Notes under the pieces: generated by a model | The model's input: the letters and a program-made list of their open reading frames with translations, nothing else | Databases searched by the model: none | Told to the model about the DNA's origin: nothing | Made by a program: the position numbers and the translations under genes | Shown: positions 20,110 through 29,547 of the stretch, one piece after another | Layout: every line of letters starts with the position of its first letter | Position numbering within the stretch: the stretch's first letter is position 1 | From: Acidimicrobiaceae bacterium | Lineage (GTDB): Bacteria; Actinomycetota; Acidimicrobiia; Acidimicrobiales; Poriferisodalaceae | Length of the DNA stretch: 64,000 nucleotides | Assembly (NCBI GenBank): GCA_905182565.1 | Contig: CAJJCB010000027.1 | Coordinates: 124,001 to 188,000 of the forward strand | Direction: 5' to 3'

Positions 20110-20598
20110 ATGGGCTTAAAGTTTGATCTTGGTGACCGAGTCATCTATCCCCATCATGGAGCAGCGCTTATCACTTCACGTGAAACTCGAAAAGCTTTTG
20201 GAGAAACACGGGAATACCTTATTTTAGAAACAGCTCACGGAGACTTAACTTTGTCTGTCCCAACAGACATGATCGATGCTGTAGGCATGCGTCCACCAAT
20301 CGACGAGGATGATGTAGCCGACCTATTTGAGCTCTTAGCAAAAAAAGACATCCGTGAACCCGCTAACTGGAGCAGACGATTTAAAAATCACCAAGAGAAA
20401 TTAAAATCTGGCGATATTTATCAAGTTGCTGAAGTAGTTCGTAACCTCGCCCTTCGAGAATCTTCCAAAGGTCTTTCAGCGGGAGAAAAATCAATGCTCG
20501 ACAAATCTCGTCAAATACTTGTTTCCGAACTTTCAATAAGTATGGACGTGACAGAAGAAGAAGCTCTTGTACAGGTTGAACTACGCCTAGCTGGATAA
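20110..20598 (+). CDS. carD: CarD-family transcription regulator
   Basis: Binds the RNA polymerase beta subunit and stabilises open promoter complexes, mainly at rRNA and other essential genes in actinobacteria. 162 aa: a Tudor-like N-terminal RNAP-interaction domain starting KFDLGDRVIYPHHGAALI, and a helical C-terminal domain with PANWSRRFK (Trp that wedges into the promoter DNA in CarD) and AEVVRNLALRE. The start has GGAGAT upstream. It is the first plus-strand gene of the run and divergent from cca. A parS-like palindrome lies within the 5' coding region (20172-20187). Confidence 0.93.
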   Translation: MGLKFDLGDRVIYPHHGAALITSRETRKAFGETREYLILETAHGDLTLSVPTDMIDAVGMRPPIDEDDVADLFELLAKKDIREPANWSRRFKNHQEKLKSGDIYQVAEVVRNLALRESSKGLSAGEKSMLDKSRQILVSELSISMDVTEEEALVQVELRLAG

Positions 20599-20881
20599 AC
20601 CATTTATTTCAGTGGAAACTCTTGTTTGAACCGCGACTGCCAAAAAGTCATTGTGCGCACTATCTTTTCAGTCGGGAGAGTTAAGTGCGAAAAGACACAA
20701 CATCCAACTCAGTTTTTTCAGGTCTGCACTGGCAGGTCTGTCCCTCGACCCAGATTCAAAATTTCTACAACAAAAGCTCAAATCTACGTCATGTCGCCTT
20801 GACTAACTACAATTTAGTTTTTCTCATATTAAACAGGTCTCAATATCTAAAAAACCATCGTTGTAAATTAAGCGTTTCTAT

Positions 20882-22768
20882 ATGAGAACGAAACGCAAAT
20901 TTCTCAAGTCAACAATTCTCATCCTGTTTTTTTTAACGTTCGCTACGGCTAACAATGCTGCTGCTCAGTCTTCGAATCAAATGAGCATAGTTACCCAAAG
21001 TTTTTCAGCTCGACTAGGCGAGTCAATCAATCTCAAAATCCAGCTCCCAAGTCTTCTCCCAAGTGACAACCAACTTATTATTACTGTGCATGAGCCGGTT
21101 CTTGATGAACAGGCCTTCTTATTTTCAACTATCGGAGAAAAACTCGGTGGAGTTCTATCATCTGCGACAAGTAATATTTCTGAGCTAGAAATATCTGAAA
21201 ACGGTATAGCAAATATCACTCTTCAAATCACCGAAGAGGAAGAAGCATTTGATCAATATTTGATTCGGGCCGTCCGCCTCGGTGTCTATCCTATTTCATT
21301 AGAGCTTCGGACAAACAGCCAAGAATTAGTTGATGGCCTCATTACTCACCTAATACGCGTGCCAAGCAACGCAGATGAAATCGAACCTCTTCAAACTATT
21401 TTGATTGATTCTGTGAATCTCAACTCAACTAAGTCATTTGACAAATCAGTAAGTTCTTGGTTTGCAACCTTGCATAAGCATCAAAGCGTGCCAATGTCTC
21501 TTGTAGCACCTCCTAAATTATTTAAGGACTTTCAGAACACTCCGACTTTTAAGCTGTGGCAGCAAAATAATCAGTCCCACGAGCTCATTAGGGCTTCATT
21601 TGTACCTATAGATGAAGCACTTCTTACCAATGCTGGCCTCGATACTGAAGCTTCTCTTCTAATCGAAAAAGGATTGGAAGCTCTTAACTCAATAGGATCA
21701 GTAGCGCCTTCAACTCTATGGATAGAAACTAACCCCACAGATGTCAGTCAGTTTGACGCTCGCTGGGCAAGAGGCATTCGGCATGCTGTCTTATCATCAA
21801 AATCACTTGTCGCAACTGATAATTTAAACCCAAGACAACCTGTTGAGATTCAGTCTCAAAATTCATTAATGACAGCACTCATATTTGATGATCTGGCCCC
21901 ACGACAACTTAGAGATAGCCCCCACAGCGCAGCTCATCGAGCACTATCGCACCTAGCCACCATAGCCTTCACACAACAATCACCTAAATTTATAACTTTA
22001 GATATTAGTCCAGACGAAGCTGATTCAAAATTTACTGACTACTTACTGGAAGGAATTTCTTCGCTGTTTTTTATAGAACCTCTAATAGCGAGCGAGGCTG
22101 TCGGGAAGCCACTGGCAGTAACTGAAGCTGGAGTACCTCTTCAATATGAAATAAAAAATACAACTTCCGCAATGAGACCAGATTTTTCTGTCTACAGAAA
22201 AGCTAAGACTCATCTCAGTGCTTACCGATCAATGATCCGAGATGAAGATGCCACTGATCATGATAATTTTTCTCAACAACTTCTCTATTCACTTTCTGAT
22301 GATTTAAAAGAACTCGAACAACAAACTACATGGCGAACAATTATTGATTATGTGAGACAACGAAGCAGTCTTTTGGATGCGCCACCTGAAGAAACAGTTC
22401 AAATGACATCTCGAAGCGCTGCAGTACCCTTTAGTTTCCAAAATCGATCTAAAACTGCTTTGCGAGTTGAACTTCGGATAATTAGTGAAAAAATAACCGT
22501 AGAAGATTTTGATGACGGAGAAACAACGACATTAGTACTTGAACCAGGAATTACGACCCATCGTTTTAACCTTCGATCTCTTTCATCAGGATCTTTTCCG
22601 ATTAAAATTGAACTTCTTTCTCCAAACGGTTCACTTGTTTTAAGCGAAACACAATCTGTAATAAGAGCTACCGCTCCAACTGGTGTTGGCCTTGCCTTAA
22701 CGCTGGGAGCCGCAATATTTTTGGCCATCTGGTGGATTGCAGATAGCCGTAGGAGAAGATCACAGTGA
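20882..22768 (+). CDS. DUF6049 secreted/membrane-anchored protein
   Basis: Homologue by position and architecture of mycobacterial Rv3909, upstream of MurJ. 628 aa with an N-terminal signal peptide (basic start, hydrophobic STILILFFLTFATA core, ending NNAAAQS) and a single C-terminal helix (VGLALTLGAAIFLAIWWIA) followed by RRRRSQ, so most of the protein is outside the membrane. The outside part includes an all-beta segment before the helix. No catalytic motif is recognised. It overlaps murJ by four bases (GTGA) and so is likely made together with the lipid II flippase; a role in envelope assembly is inferred. No ribosome site precedes the ATG. Confidence 0.75.
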   Translation: MRTKRKFLKSTILILFFLTFATANNAAAQSSNQMSIVTQSFSARLGESINLKIQLPSLLPSDNQLIITVHEPVLDEQAFLFSTIGEKLGGVLSSATSNISELEISENGIANITLQITEEEEAFDQYLIRAVRLGVYPISLELRTNSQELVDGLITHLIRVPSNADEIEPLQTILIDSVNLNSTKSFDKSVSSWFATLHKHQSVPMSLVAPPKLFKDFQNTPTFKLWQQNNQSHELIRASFVPIDEALLTNAGLDTEASLLIEKGLEALNSIGSVAPSTLWIETNPTDVSQFDARWARGIRHAVLSSKSLVATDNLNPRQPVEIQSQNSLMTALIFDDLAPRQLRDSPHSAAHRALSHLATIAFTQQSPKFITLDISPDEADSKFTDYLLEGISSLFFIEPLIASEAVGKPLAVTEAGVPLQYEIKNTTSAMRPDFSVYRKAKTHLSAYRSMIRDEDATDHDNFSQQLLYSLSDDLKELEQQTTWRTIIDYVRQRSSLLDAPPEETVQMTSRSAAVPFSFQNRSKTALRVELRIISEKITVEDFDDGETTTLVLEPGITTHRFNLRSLSSGSFPIKIELLSPNGSLVLSETQSVIRATAPTGVGLALTLGAAIFLAIWWIADSRRRRSQ

Positions 22769-24447
22769 CTTCTGCCAAAGCAAGCGTTGCTGCAACTGCG
22801 ATTTTCTTATCACGTATTTCCGGTTTAGTACGAGCTGCTCTGGTCACTAATGTCTTAGGAATTGGACTTGTTGGTGATGCTTTTGCTGCAGCCACAAAAA
22901 TTCCTAATGTCCTACAGAATCTTCTCGGTGAGGGTGCTTTGTCAGCTGCTTTCATACCAGAATATTCAAAAAGTGTCGAAGATGATCCAGTTGAAGCCGG
23001 ACAAATAGCTGGTGCAATAGCATCATTTCTTTTAGTGATTACTTCACTATTAGTTGCCATAGGAGTTTTTGCAGCACGGCCGATAACGCGTTGTATCGCC
23101 TGGGGTTTTGATGAAGACCGGCTTGATCTAACTGTTCAACTAATGCGAGTAATCACAATTGGCTCTGGAATTTTAGTGATGAGCTCATGGTGCCTAGGGA
23201 TTTTAAATAGCCATCGAAAATTATTTTTGTCATACATTGCACCAGTTATTTGGAACGTGACACAGATAGTTGTTCTGATAACAGTCTCACTTTCACATTG
23301 GACACAGTTATCCCAAGTACAAGCTCTTTCATGGGCCCTAGTGGCGGGTGCTCTTGCTCAACTACTTATACAAATGCCATCTACTCTTCGCTCAAACCCA
23401 CACATCCGCTTTAATTTTCAATGGAAAACGGTTGGATCAAGAAAAGTCATTAAACGATTAGGCCCAGCAATATTGGGACGAGGAGCCCTCCAAATTTCAG
23501 CGTTTATTGATTTAGCACTGGCTTCATTGTTAGGCATTGGAGCGGCGGCAGCAATGGTCGCAGCACAGGCCTTATTTTTGTTACCTCTTTCCTTGCTAGG
23601 GACAAGTGTCACTGCTGCTGAATTACCCGAGTTAAGTCGTTCCAAAAATATTCAAGATTCAACAAATAGAATCTCTAAGCGTTTACCAGAGATGCTTTGG
23701 ATAGCCGGAGCAATTATTGCGTTGTATCTGGTAGCCGGTAAACCGTTGGTTGACACCATTTTTAATCTTGGCGGGTTTCGTAACAAGATTCCTTCGGACG
23801 ATTTAACACTGATTGCCATAACCCTTGGGGCCTACTCACTAGCAATCCCAGCTCTACTAGGATCTCGACTACTACAAAACTTGCTATTCAGCATCGGCGA
23901 TACAAGTACATCAGCGAAAATTGGGGTTAAAAGGTTACTCATATCTGCTCTAACCGGAATTTTTCTAATGTTTCAATTTGATCAGATAATGATCGTCGGA
24001 GATTCCATTATTGGCTTTGGCGACTTGTCTTTGCGTCTTTCTCCTATCCCTGACTCGGTTCGCTTAAACAACGAACTCCCAGCACGGCTCGGTGCAGTGG
24101 GCTTGGCTATCGGAGCATCGTGTGGAGCCTGGTTTGAATTTTTTCAACTACGGAAAATAGCTCTAATAAAGTCAAAGCGTAAACGCCTTACTTCCTCTAA
24201 TCTTCACCGCTATATCACCCCTTCACTAATAGCTAGCTTTGCAGGTATTGGAATTCACCAAATTTCATTCAAAACTGCCTTGTTGCAAATAACAGTGACC
24301 GGTTTAATCATGCTTCTAGTTCACTTTGGTACATCATTAGTGATCCGAACCCCTATTGCATTAGATATAGGTTCTAAAGTTAAAATGCGTTTAGGCTTTC
24401 AGCCAAAACTACCCCCTCTACCACCAAGGGAAGAAGAAAAATTATGA
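22765..24447 (+). CDS. murJ: Lipid II flippase MurJ (MviN family)
   Basis: Exports lipid-linked peptidoglycan precursor across the membrane. 560 aa with about 14 predicted hydrophobic segments. Family features: FLSRISGLVRAALVTNVLGIG, the amphipathic FAAATKIPNVLQNLLGEGALSAAFIPEYS, and GRGALQISAFIDLALASLLGIGAAAAM. The start is GTG overlapping DUF6049, with AGGAGAAG upstream. The protein ends soon after the last helix with a proline-rich tail (PKLPPLPP). In mycobacteria the same protein continues into a pseudokinase; here that part is a separate gene two genes downstream. Confidence 0.95.
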   Translation: MTSAKASVAATAIFLSRISGLVRAALVTNVLGIGLVGDAFAAATKIPNVLQNLLGEGALSAAFIPEYSKSVEDDPVEAGQIAGAIASFLLVITSLLVAIGVFAARPITRCIAWGFDEDRLDLTVQLMRVITIGSGILVMSSWCLGILNSHRKLFLSYIAPVIWNVTQIVVLITVSLSHWTQLSQVQALSWALVAGALAQLLIQMPSTLRSNPHIRFNFQWKTVGSRKVIKRLGPAILGRGALQISAFIDLALASLLGIGAAAAMVAAQALFLLPLSLLGTSVTAAELPELSRSKNIQDSTNRISKRLPEMLWIAGAIIALYLVAGKPLVDTIFNLGGFRNKIPSDDLTLIAITLGAYSLAIPALLGSRLLQNLLFSIGDTSTSAKIGVKRLLISALTGIFLMFQFDQIMIVGDSIIGFGDLSLRLSPIPDSVRLNNELPARLGAVGLAIGASCGAWFEFFQLRKIALIKSKRKRLTSSNLHRYITPSLIASFAGIGIHQISFKTALLQITVTGLIMLLVHFGTSLVIRTPIALDIGSKVKMRLGFQPKLPPLPPREEEKL

Positions 24448-25286
24448 CGTCAGTGAAAATTATCACCGACAGTTCTTGCGATCTTCCGCAAAACATCATC
24501 GATGATTTAGGCATTGGTATAGTGCCCCTAAAAATTCGATTCGGTTCTGAAGAATTTGTTGATCGTTTCGAATTATCAACTGATTCTTTTTGGGAACGTT
24601 GTAAAACATCTAACGAGTTGCCCTCTACTGCAGCGCCTTCACCAGGAGCTTTCGAAGAAATGTATCGCCAAGCTGCAAGCGATGGCCGATCAGGAGTAGT
24701 GACGGTTGTTTTGAGCGGTTCATTATCGGCTACCATCGAAGCAGCCGAAGCAGCAGCGCGCGCAGTAGTTGATCTTATTGATGTCACGGTAATAGACAGT
24801 CGAACAGTAACTCTCGGCTTAGGTTCACTAGTGGTTCAAGCGGCAGAAGCTTCTCTGCAAGGCCAAACGGTTCTCGAAATAAGCACCATGGTTTCTGAAG
24901 CAGCTAAAAAAACCCAAGTACATGCAGCGCTTGACACACTGGAGAATTTACGTAAAAACGGTCGGATAGGAGCAGCTCAATCATTCCTTGGTTCAGTTCT
25001 GTCAATAAAGCCCCTAATTGAAGTTCGTAATGGTGTCGTTGAGCCAGCTGGAAAGCAACGAACAAGATCTAAAGCACTGGCACATTTAATAAATTTAATT
25101 GCTGAGAATGCGTCCCATATAGAACGAATTAGCATCATGCACGCAGCATGTGAAGATATCGACGCCTTTGCTTCTCAAGTCCAGTCGTTGGTAACTCCAA
25201 AGGTAATGATTGGCCAAATTGGGCCAGTGGTCGGAGCCCATGCCGGACTTGGCACAATCGGCGTTGTTTTTCAAACAAATAATTAA
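24444..25286 (+). CDS. DegV-family fatty-acid-binding protein
   Basis: DegV/FakB proteins bind fatty acids and, in other bacteria, present them to a FakA kinase. 280 aa: N-terminal VKIITDSSCDLP, TAAPSPGAFEEMY, VVLSGSLSATIEAA and a C-terminal MHAACEDIDAF and GPVVGAHAGLGTIGVVF, all characteristic. The ATG overlaps the murJ stop (ATGA), so it is inserted in the murJ transcription unit. No fakA is visible. Possible link to the olefin cluster (acyl supply) is speculative. Confidence 0.92.
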   Translation: MTSVKIITDSSCDLPQNIIDDLGIGIVPLKIRFGSEEFVDRFELSTDSFWERCKTSNELPSTAAPSPGAFEEMYRQAASDGRSGVVTVVLSGSLSATIEAAEAAARAVVDLIDVTVIDSRTVTLGLGSLVVQAAEASLQGQTVLEISTMVSEAAKKTQVHAALDTLENLRKNGRIGAAQSFLGSVLSIKPLIEVRNGVVEPAGKQRTRSKALAHLINLIAENASHIERISIMHAACEDIDAFASQVQSLVTPKVMIGQIGPVVGAHAGLGTIGVVFQTNN

Positions 25287-25288
25287 GT

Positions 25289-26704
25289 ATGGTTTTTTTA
25301 TCCAAACGATATCGAATGGATAAAAAAATTGAGGATGGAGCGGTTGAGTCCTGGAATGGACTTGATTTAACTCTTGACCGCCCAGTAACTATTCGTATAA
25401 CTGATATCGGAACTGAGATTGGTCAGCGAGTAAGGATGCAAGCACAGGCTCTTTCACGCCTTGAACATCCCTCTCTTCTGCATATTTATGACTCGATTTT
25501 AACCTCTACTCAGTTTGCAATAATTACTGAGAGTTTACCTTCACGTAATCTTGCTCAAGATCTGCAAGAACGAGGGCGTTTCTCCGCGTATGAGGCAGTA
25601 CAGATTGTCATCCAAGTTGGTGAAGGCTTAGCTTCCCTCCATCAAGCAGGCTTTGCTCATGGAGGCGTCGAAGCTCATCACATATCACTAAGAGAAGACA
25701 GAACTCCCTTAATAACAGTTGGCCCGCCTACGGGGGATGCAGTTAAAATTCCTGCGCGCCCATCAAACGACATATCTTCTCTAGGCAGATTATGTCATCT
25801 TCTTATCGTCGGGACTACTCCAACAATTGATGTCCACGGTCGAATAGCCATACATCCGACAATACCTTCATCTCTTCGACCAATATTAGAAAAAGCGCTC
25901 TCAGATCGAGCACCCTGGAACAACAGTTTTGCAATGATTTTAGCTTTTCAATCTGTTGTTCACGAACTAAAAACATTAGAATTTCAGGCAGGTATTGCTA
26001 AAACATCTTATTTAGAAAGTGAAAAAACTTGGTTCGCCCCAATTTTGGCCATTTTATCCGCAGCTGTTCTTATTATCGGTATTGGGCTCCTCCTGGCTAA
26101 AACTAACTTAGCCCCGTCACTAGTTGAAAATGTTAAACAAGTAGTCAGTCGTGACAAATCCTCCGATCAACAAATAAATACCACTGTCCTTCCATCATTA
26201 GAAGACTTATCTCGTAACGAACCTCCACCCAAAAGTGCGCTGTTAACAATTATTGACATCATCGATTTTGATCCCGAAGGAGATGACCGACTTGAACATC
26301 CTGACAAAATAAAGCGAATTAATGATGGCGATGCAAGTCGGGGATGGAATACAGCGCGATACAACTCACGCAACTTTGGGGGGCTCAAAAGCGGAGTTGG
26401 ATTGATAATTAAGCTCAGTAAAAACCATGAAATAGATTTAATTGAAGTCGGAGCCGCGGCAATTAACTGGGGCTTTGAATTATACGCCGTTAATGAATCT
26501 CCCGGTTCGCTACTCGAATGGAGTTGGGGTTCTCCAATTACTTCGTTAGTGGAATTAAAAGGTATAACTAAAGTTAATTTCACTGATCTAACCGGTTCTA
26601 CACTTTTGCTTTGGATAACCGACTTGGGAAATTCACTTCCTGTTGGGGGCCATCGCGTATCTATACATGACATATCTATTTATGGAAGACCGGTAAGCAA
26701 TTAG
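25289..26704 (+). CDS. Membrane pseudokinase, stand-alone equivalent of the mycobacterial MurJ C-terminus
   Basis: 471 aa with three parts: a kinase-fold domain (about residues 1-235), one membrane helix (WFAPILAILSAAVLIIGIGLL, about 246-270) and an external beta-rich domain of about 155 residues resembling a discoidin-like carbohydrate-binding fold. Kinase catalytic residues are absent: the VAIK lysine site reads TIRI, the HRD loop reads HGGVEAHHISL, and the DFG site reads VGPP. This is the arrangement found fused to MurJ in Mycobacterium, where phosphorylation of the pseudokinase recruits FhaA. The gene follows degV by two bases. It is probably a regulator of MurJ; the external domain assignment is by family analogy. 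Confidence 0.75.
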   Translation: MVFLSKRYRMDKKIEDGAVESWNGLDLTLDRPVTIRITDIGTEIGQRVRMQAQALSRLEHPSLLHIYDSILTSTQFAIITESLPSRNLAQDLQERGRFSAYEAVQIVIQVGEGLASLHQAGFAHGGVEAHHISLREDRTPLITVGPPTGDAVKIPARPSNDISSLGRLCHLLIVGTTPTIDVHGRIAIHPTIPSSLRPILEKALSDRAPWNNSFAMILAFQSVVHELKTLEFQAGIAKTSYLESEKTWFAPILAILSAAVLIIGIGLLLAKTNLAPSLVENVKQVVSRDKSSDQQINTTVLPSLEDLSRNEPPPKSALLTIIDIIDFDPEGDDRLEHPDKIKRINDGDASRGWNTARYNSRNFGGLKSGVGLIIKLSKNHEIDLIEVGAAAINWGFELYAVNESPGSLLEWSWGSPITSLVELKGITKVNFTDLTGSTLLLWITDLGNSLPVGGHRVSIHDISIYGRPVSN

Positions 26705-26725
26705 CGGGACTCTGCTAAACCATCT

Positions 26726-27085
26726 GTGTCTTTACACATACATCATATCTATGTCGATAGAATCGGCGACGTGGCCAATTCTGAAACTTCTAATAACGAA
26801 AGAAAGCAAGACTTGGGCTTTAATATCAAAGTAACTAATATTTTCGTTAATTTTGTTGAAAGCGTTCGAAATAAAACCACTGGCCCAATTTTAGGATTAG
26901 TTAGAGCTTGTGTCTATGGAGTTATGCTCACTGTTTCAGCAAGCATAACTATAATATTTTTACTCATAGGCTTGATACGACTCGTAAATATTGCGCTGCC
27001 AGGTTCAGTTTGGAGCGCTTACCTCGCATTAGGGCTCGTATTTTACATTGCTGGTGTCTTGTTATGGTCACGCCGAACTATATGA
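26726..27085 (+). CDS. Small membrane protein, conserved hypothetical
   Basis: 119 aa from a GTG start; a GTG 15 codons later (26771) is about as likely and neither has a good ribosome site. A polar N-terminal half is followed by two membrane helices (GVMLTVSASITIIFLLIGLI and SAYLALGLVFYIAGVLLW) and a short basic end. Same strand, 21 bases after the pseudokinase and about 40 bases before trxB, at the place where mycobacteria have sigM-rsmA. It is not sigma-factor like. Function unknown. Confidence 0.65.
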   Translation: MSLHIHHIYVDRIGDVANSETSNNERKQDLGFNIKVTNIFVNFVESVRNKTTGPILGLVRACVYGVMLTVSASITIIFLLIGLIRLVNIALPGSVWSAYLALGLVFYIAGVLLWSRRTI

Positions 27086-27124
27086 ACTTTATTTTTGCCA
27101 TTAAAAACCCTCGGAGTACTAATC

Positions 27125-28072
27125 GTGTCTGAAATTCGCGACGTCGTCATTATTGGGAGCGGACCAGCAGGCTTAACAGCAGCTATTTATGCAGGTCGAG
27201 CAAACCTTTCCCCACTCGTCATTGAAGGTGAACCATCTTCAACAAGTGACCAACCAGGCGGCCAACTCATGTTAACTACGGACGTAGAAAATTTTCCAGG
27301 TTTTCCTGAAGGCGTCATGGGTCCTGAATTAATGAGTAATTTTCGGTCGCAAGCACAAAAGTTTGGTGCGGAATTCATCACCGAAAAAGTAACTACCGTA
27401 AATTTTGCTAATCGCCCATTCGAAATAAACGTAGGCAACAATAAACACTTAGCCAGATCAGTAATCATTTCTACTGGGGCTCAAAGCCTCATGTTAAATA
27501 TCCCAAATGAAAGTCGCCTTATCGGTCATGGATTATCTACTTGTGCCACCTGCGATGGCTTTTTTTTCAGGGATCAGGAAATAGCAGTAGTCGGCGGTGG
27601 AGATAGCGCTCTTGAAGAAGCTATCTTTCTGACGCGCTTCGCTTCTAAAGTTTATTTAATTCATCGCCGTGATGAATTACGGGCTTCAAAGATTATGCAA
27701 GAGCGTGCTTTTCAAAACCCGAAGCTCGAATTTCTTTGGAATAACGAAGTTACACAGATAAACGGTGATCAAAAGCTTGATGGGATTATTCTCAATAACA
27801 CTGTTACCTCTGAAAAATTAGATCTTAAGATTCAGGGGCTTTTCATTGCTATTGGTCACAGACCAAACACCGACTTATTCAAAGGCCATCTAGAACTAAA
27901 AGACAACGGTTACCTTGTGACACTTCCCGATAGCAGTCGAACCGCTATTGATGGTGTATTTGCCTGTGGTGATGTACAAGATGACTATTACCGTCAAGCT
28001 ATTACAGCGGCTGGCTCAGGATGCATGGCAGCTATAGATGCGGAACGCTGGTTAGAGGAACACGGCCACTAG
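27125..28072 (+). CDS. trxB: Thioredoxin reductase
   Basis: NADPH-dependent flavoenzyme that reduces thioredoxin. The start at GTG 27125 gives 315 aa and has CGGAGT nine bases upstream; a longer frame to 27095 adds ten residues not typical of the family. Seen: FAD-binding IIGSGPAGLTAAIYAGRA, the redox CATC (Cys140, Cys143) in STCATCDGFFF, NADPH-binding VVGGGDSALEEA, HRRDELRAS, and the second FAD motif DGVFACGDVQDDYYRQA. Paired with trxA, as in Mycobacterium trxB2-trxC. Confidence 0.96.
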   Translation: MSEIRDVVIIGSGPAGLTAAIYAGRANLSPLVIEGEPSSTSDQPGGQLMLTTDVENFPGFPEGVMGPELMSNFRSQAQKFGAEFITEKVTTVNFANRPFEINVGNNKHLARSVIISTGAQSLMLNIPNESRLIGHGLSTCATCDGFFFRDQEIAVVGGGDSALEEAIFLTRFASKVYLIHRRDELRASKIMQERAFQNPKLEFLWNNEVTQINGDQKLDGIILNNTVTSEKLDLKIQGLFIAIGHRPNTDLFKGHLELKDNGYLVTLPDSSRTAIDGVFACGDVQDDYYRQAITAAGSGCMAAIDAERWLEEHGH

Positions 28073-28176
28073 TTCTACACCGTTACAAAATCTTATCTAT
28101 CACTCAGCCCAGACTAAACCACACAGCAAACTCTGTTGCGGGTATGCTCCAGATCATACGATTTTAGGAGCCTTGT

Positions 28177-28500
28177 ATGGCAGCAGATATTAAAAATCTC
28201 GACGAGAGCACATTTGACGAGACCATAGGATCTTCTGAGACACCTGTGCTCGTAGATTTTTGGGCCGAGTGGTGTGGGCCGTGCAAAATGATTGCACCGA
28301 TCCTAGAAGAAATCGCCCTAGAACAAAAGGGTTTGACTATCGCCAAAGTAAATGTCGATGACAGTCCAGATCTAGCCCGCAGATACGGAATAATGAGCAT
28401 TCCAGCACTAATTCTATTTCAAAACGGCGAACCAGCAAAAACTATGGTTGGGGCAAAACCGAAAAGCGCTCTTCTCGAAGAATTAGGTGAATTCCTATAG
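28177..28500 (+). CDS. trxA: Thioredoxin
   Basis: Cytosolic disulfide reductase, the substrate of TrxB. 107 aa with the active site WCGPC (Cys33, Cys36) in VDFWAEWCGPCKMIAPI, the cis-proline in GIMSIPAL, and the ending LLEELGEFL. TAGGAG lies nine bases before the ATG. Separated from trxB by about 100 bases. Confidence 0.96.
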   Translation: MAADIKNLDESTFDETIGSSETPVLVDFWAEWCGPCKMIAPILEEIALEQKGLTIAKVNVDDSPDLARRYGIMSIPALILFQNGEPAKTMVGAKPKSALLEELGEFL

Positions 28501-28514
28501 ATTCTCTCCCATCA

Positions 28515-29474
28515 GTGAGTCCTTTTGGTGTCGGTGCAGCCGGAAACCACGTACGAGACTTACAAGGCCGTCTCCAGAAACTCAATTATGATCCTGGGGC
28601 AATCGATGGAAGTTTTGGCAGTAACACTGAAGCTTCTCTCCGCTCGTTCCAGAAGCGCCGAGCAATAGACACAGATGGTATCTGTGGCCCAGAATCATGG
28701 TCCGCAATCGTTGAGGCTGGTTACTCCTTAGGTAGTCGTCTTCTCTATCTACATGAACCTCCGCTACGAGGTGATGATGTTGCGCAAGTACAACAGTTAC
28801 TAAGCACTCTCGGGTTTAAAAGCGGACATGTTGATGGTATCCATACAGTGAAAACTGCTGACGCAATTACTGATTTTCAACTTAATGCTGGATTAACTGC
28901 AGATGGCATCTGCGGGAGTGTTACTTTGGAAAGCCTAAAACGCTACGGTAGTAACTTAAAACTTGGTGAACTGGCATCTCTTCAAGAACGTGATCGGTTT
29001 AACTCACTCGGCACTCAATTAAATGGCAAGAAAATTGTTTTAGGTGAAACTGGTGGTCTTGACGCCATTATTGCCTCATTAAGAAGATCTCTTGGAGAGT
29101 TAGGAGCCAACGTTCTAACTATTCATCATCCAGATGCCTCAGCTCAAGCAACTCAAGCAAATACGTACGGAGCAGACCTATTCATAGCCTTAGAAATAAG
29201 GCCCGAGCGGCCATCAGTTTGCCATTTTCAGGGTGAACAGTATTTGAGTCCTGTCGGCTCACTCTTAGCTGAAAAGCTCGTTGTCGAACTTAGCCAATAT
29301 TTTCCTGATATCGAAAACAAAGGAATGGCGCTCCGAATTTTGCGAGAAACTCAAATGCCTACAGTTTTATGTCGATTTGACTCAGCTAACACCCTCGTTC
29401 GCAGCAATCAGTTAGTTGCTTCGTCAATTTGTACTGCAATCATCAATGCTCTTGGGAAAGGTTTTACGAGTTAA
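28515..29474 (+). CDS. CwlM-like protein: two peptidoglycan-binding domains plus degenerate amidase_3
   Basis: 319 aa, no signal peptide. Two peptidoglycan-binding_1 repeats lie at about residues 8-65 and 75-135 (VRDLQGRLQKLNYDPGAIDGSFG and VQQLLSTLGFKSGHVDGIHT). The remainder has the fold pattern of N-acetylmuramoyl-L-alanine amidase_3, but the zinc ligands look lost: the DPGHGG site reads LGETGG, the ADLFVSIHAN site reads ADLFIALEIR, and the late catalytic Glu region reads MPTVLCRFDS. In mycobacteria CwlM occupies the same position after trxC and acts in the cytoplasm as a MurA activator rather than an amidase. The start is GTG without a clear ribosome site. Enzyme loss is from motif reading; regulatory role is by analogy. 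Confidence 0.75.
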   Translation: MSPFGVGAAGNHVRDLQGRLQKLNYDPGAIDGSFGSNTEASLRSFQKRRAIDTDGICGPESWSAIVEAGYSLGSRLLYLHEPPLRGDDVAQVQQLLSTLGFKSGHVDGIHTVKTADAITDFQLNAGLTADGICGSVTLESLKRYGSNLKLGELASLQERDRFNSLGTQLNGKKIVLGETGGLDAIIASLRRSLGELGANVLTIHHPDASAQATQANTYGADLFIALEIRPERPSVCHFQGEQYLSPVGSLLAEKLVVELSQYFPDIENKGMALRILRETQMPTVLCRFDSANTLVRSNQLVASSICTAIINALGKGFTS

Positions 29475-29505
29475 TCCGGAGCTATGATATTTATTGTTAA
29501 TAACT

Positions 29506-29514
29506 TGTGGATAA
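29506..29514 (-). promoter_or_regulatory. Perfect DnaA box between cwlM-like gene and parB
   Basis: TGTGGATAA (minus-strand TTATCCACA) in the convergent spacer between the cwlM-like gene and parB. A second perfect box, TTATCCACA at 29732-29740, lies inside parB in the opposite orientation. Both match the bacterial consensus at all nine positions and are about 5.9 kb from dnaA. Confidence 0.55.
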
Positions 29515-29547
29515 TCAAAAATTAGTATCTATCTTTTTATTAATTTA

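Noticed and set aside
20685-20885. 66-codon plus-strand frame between carD and DUF6049
   Set aside because: No recognisable pattern, and its end overlaps the DUF6049 start; the spacer shows no other feature.
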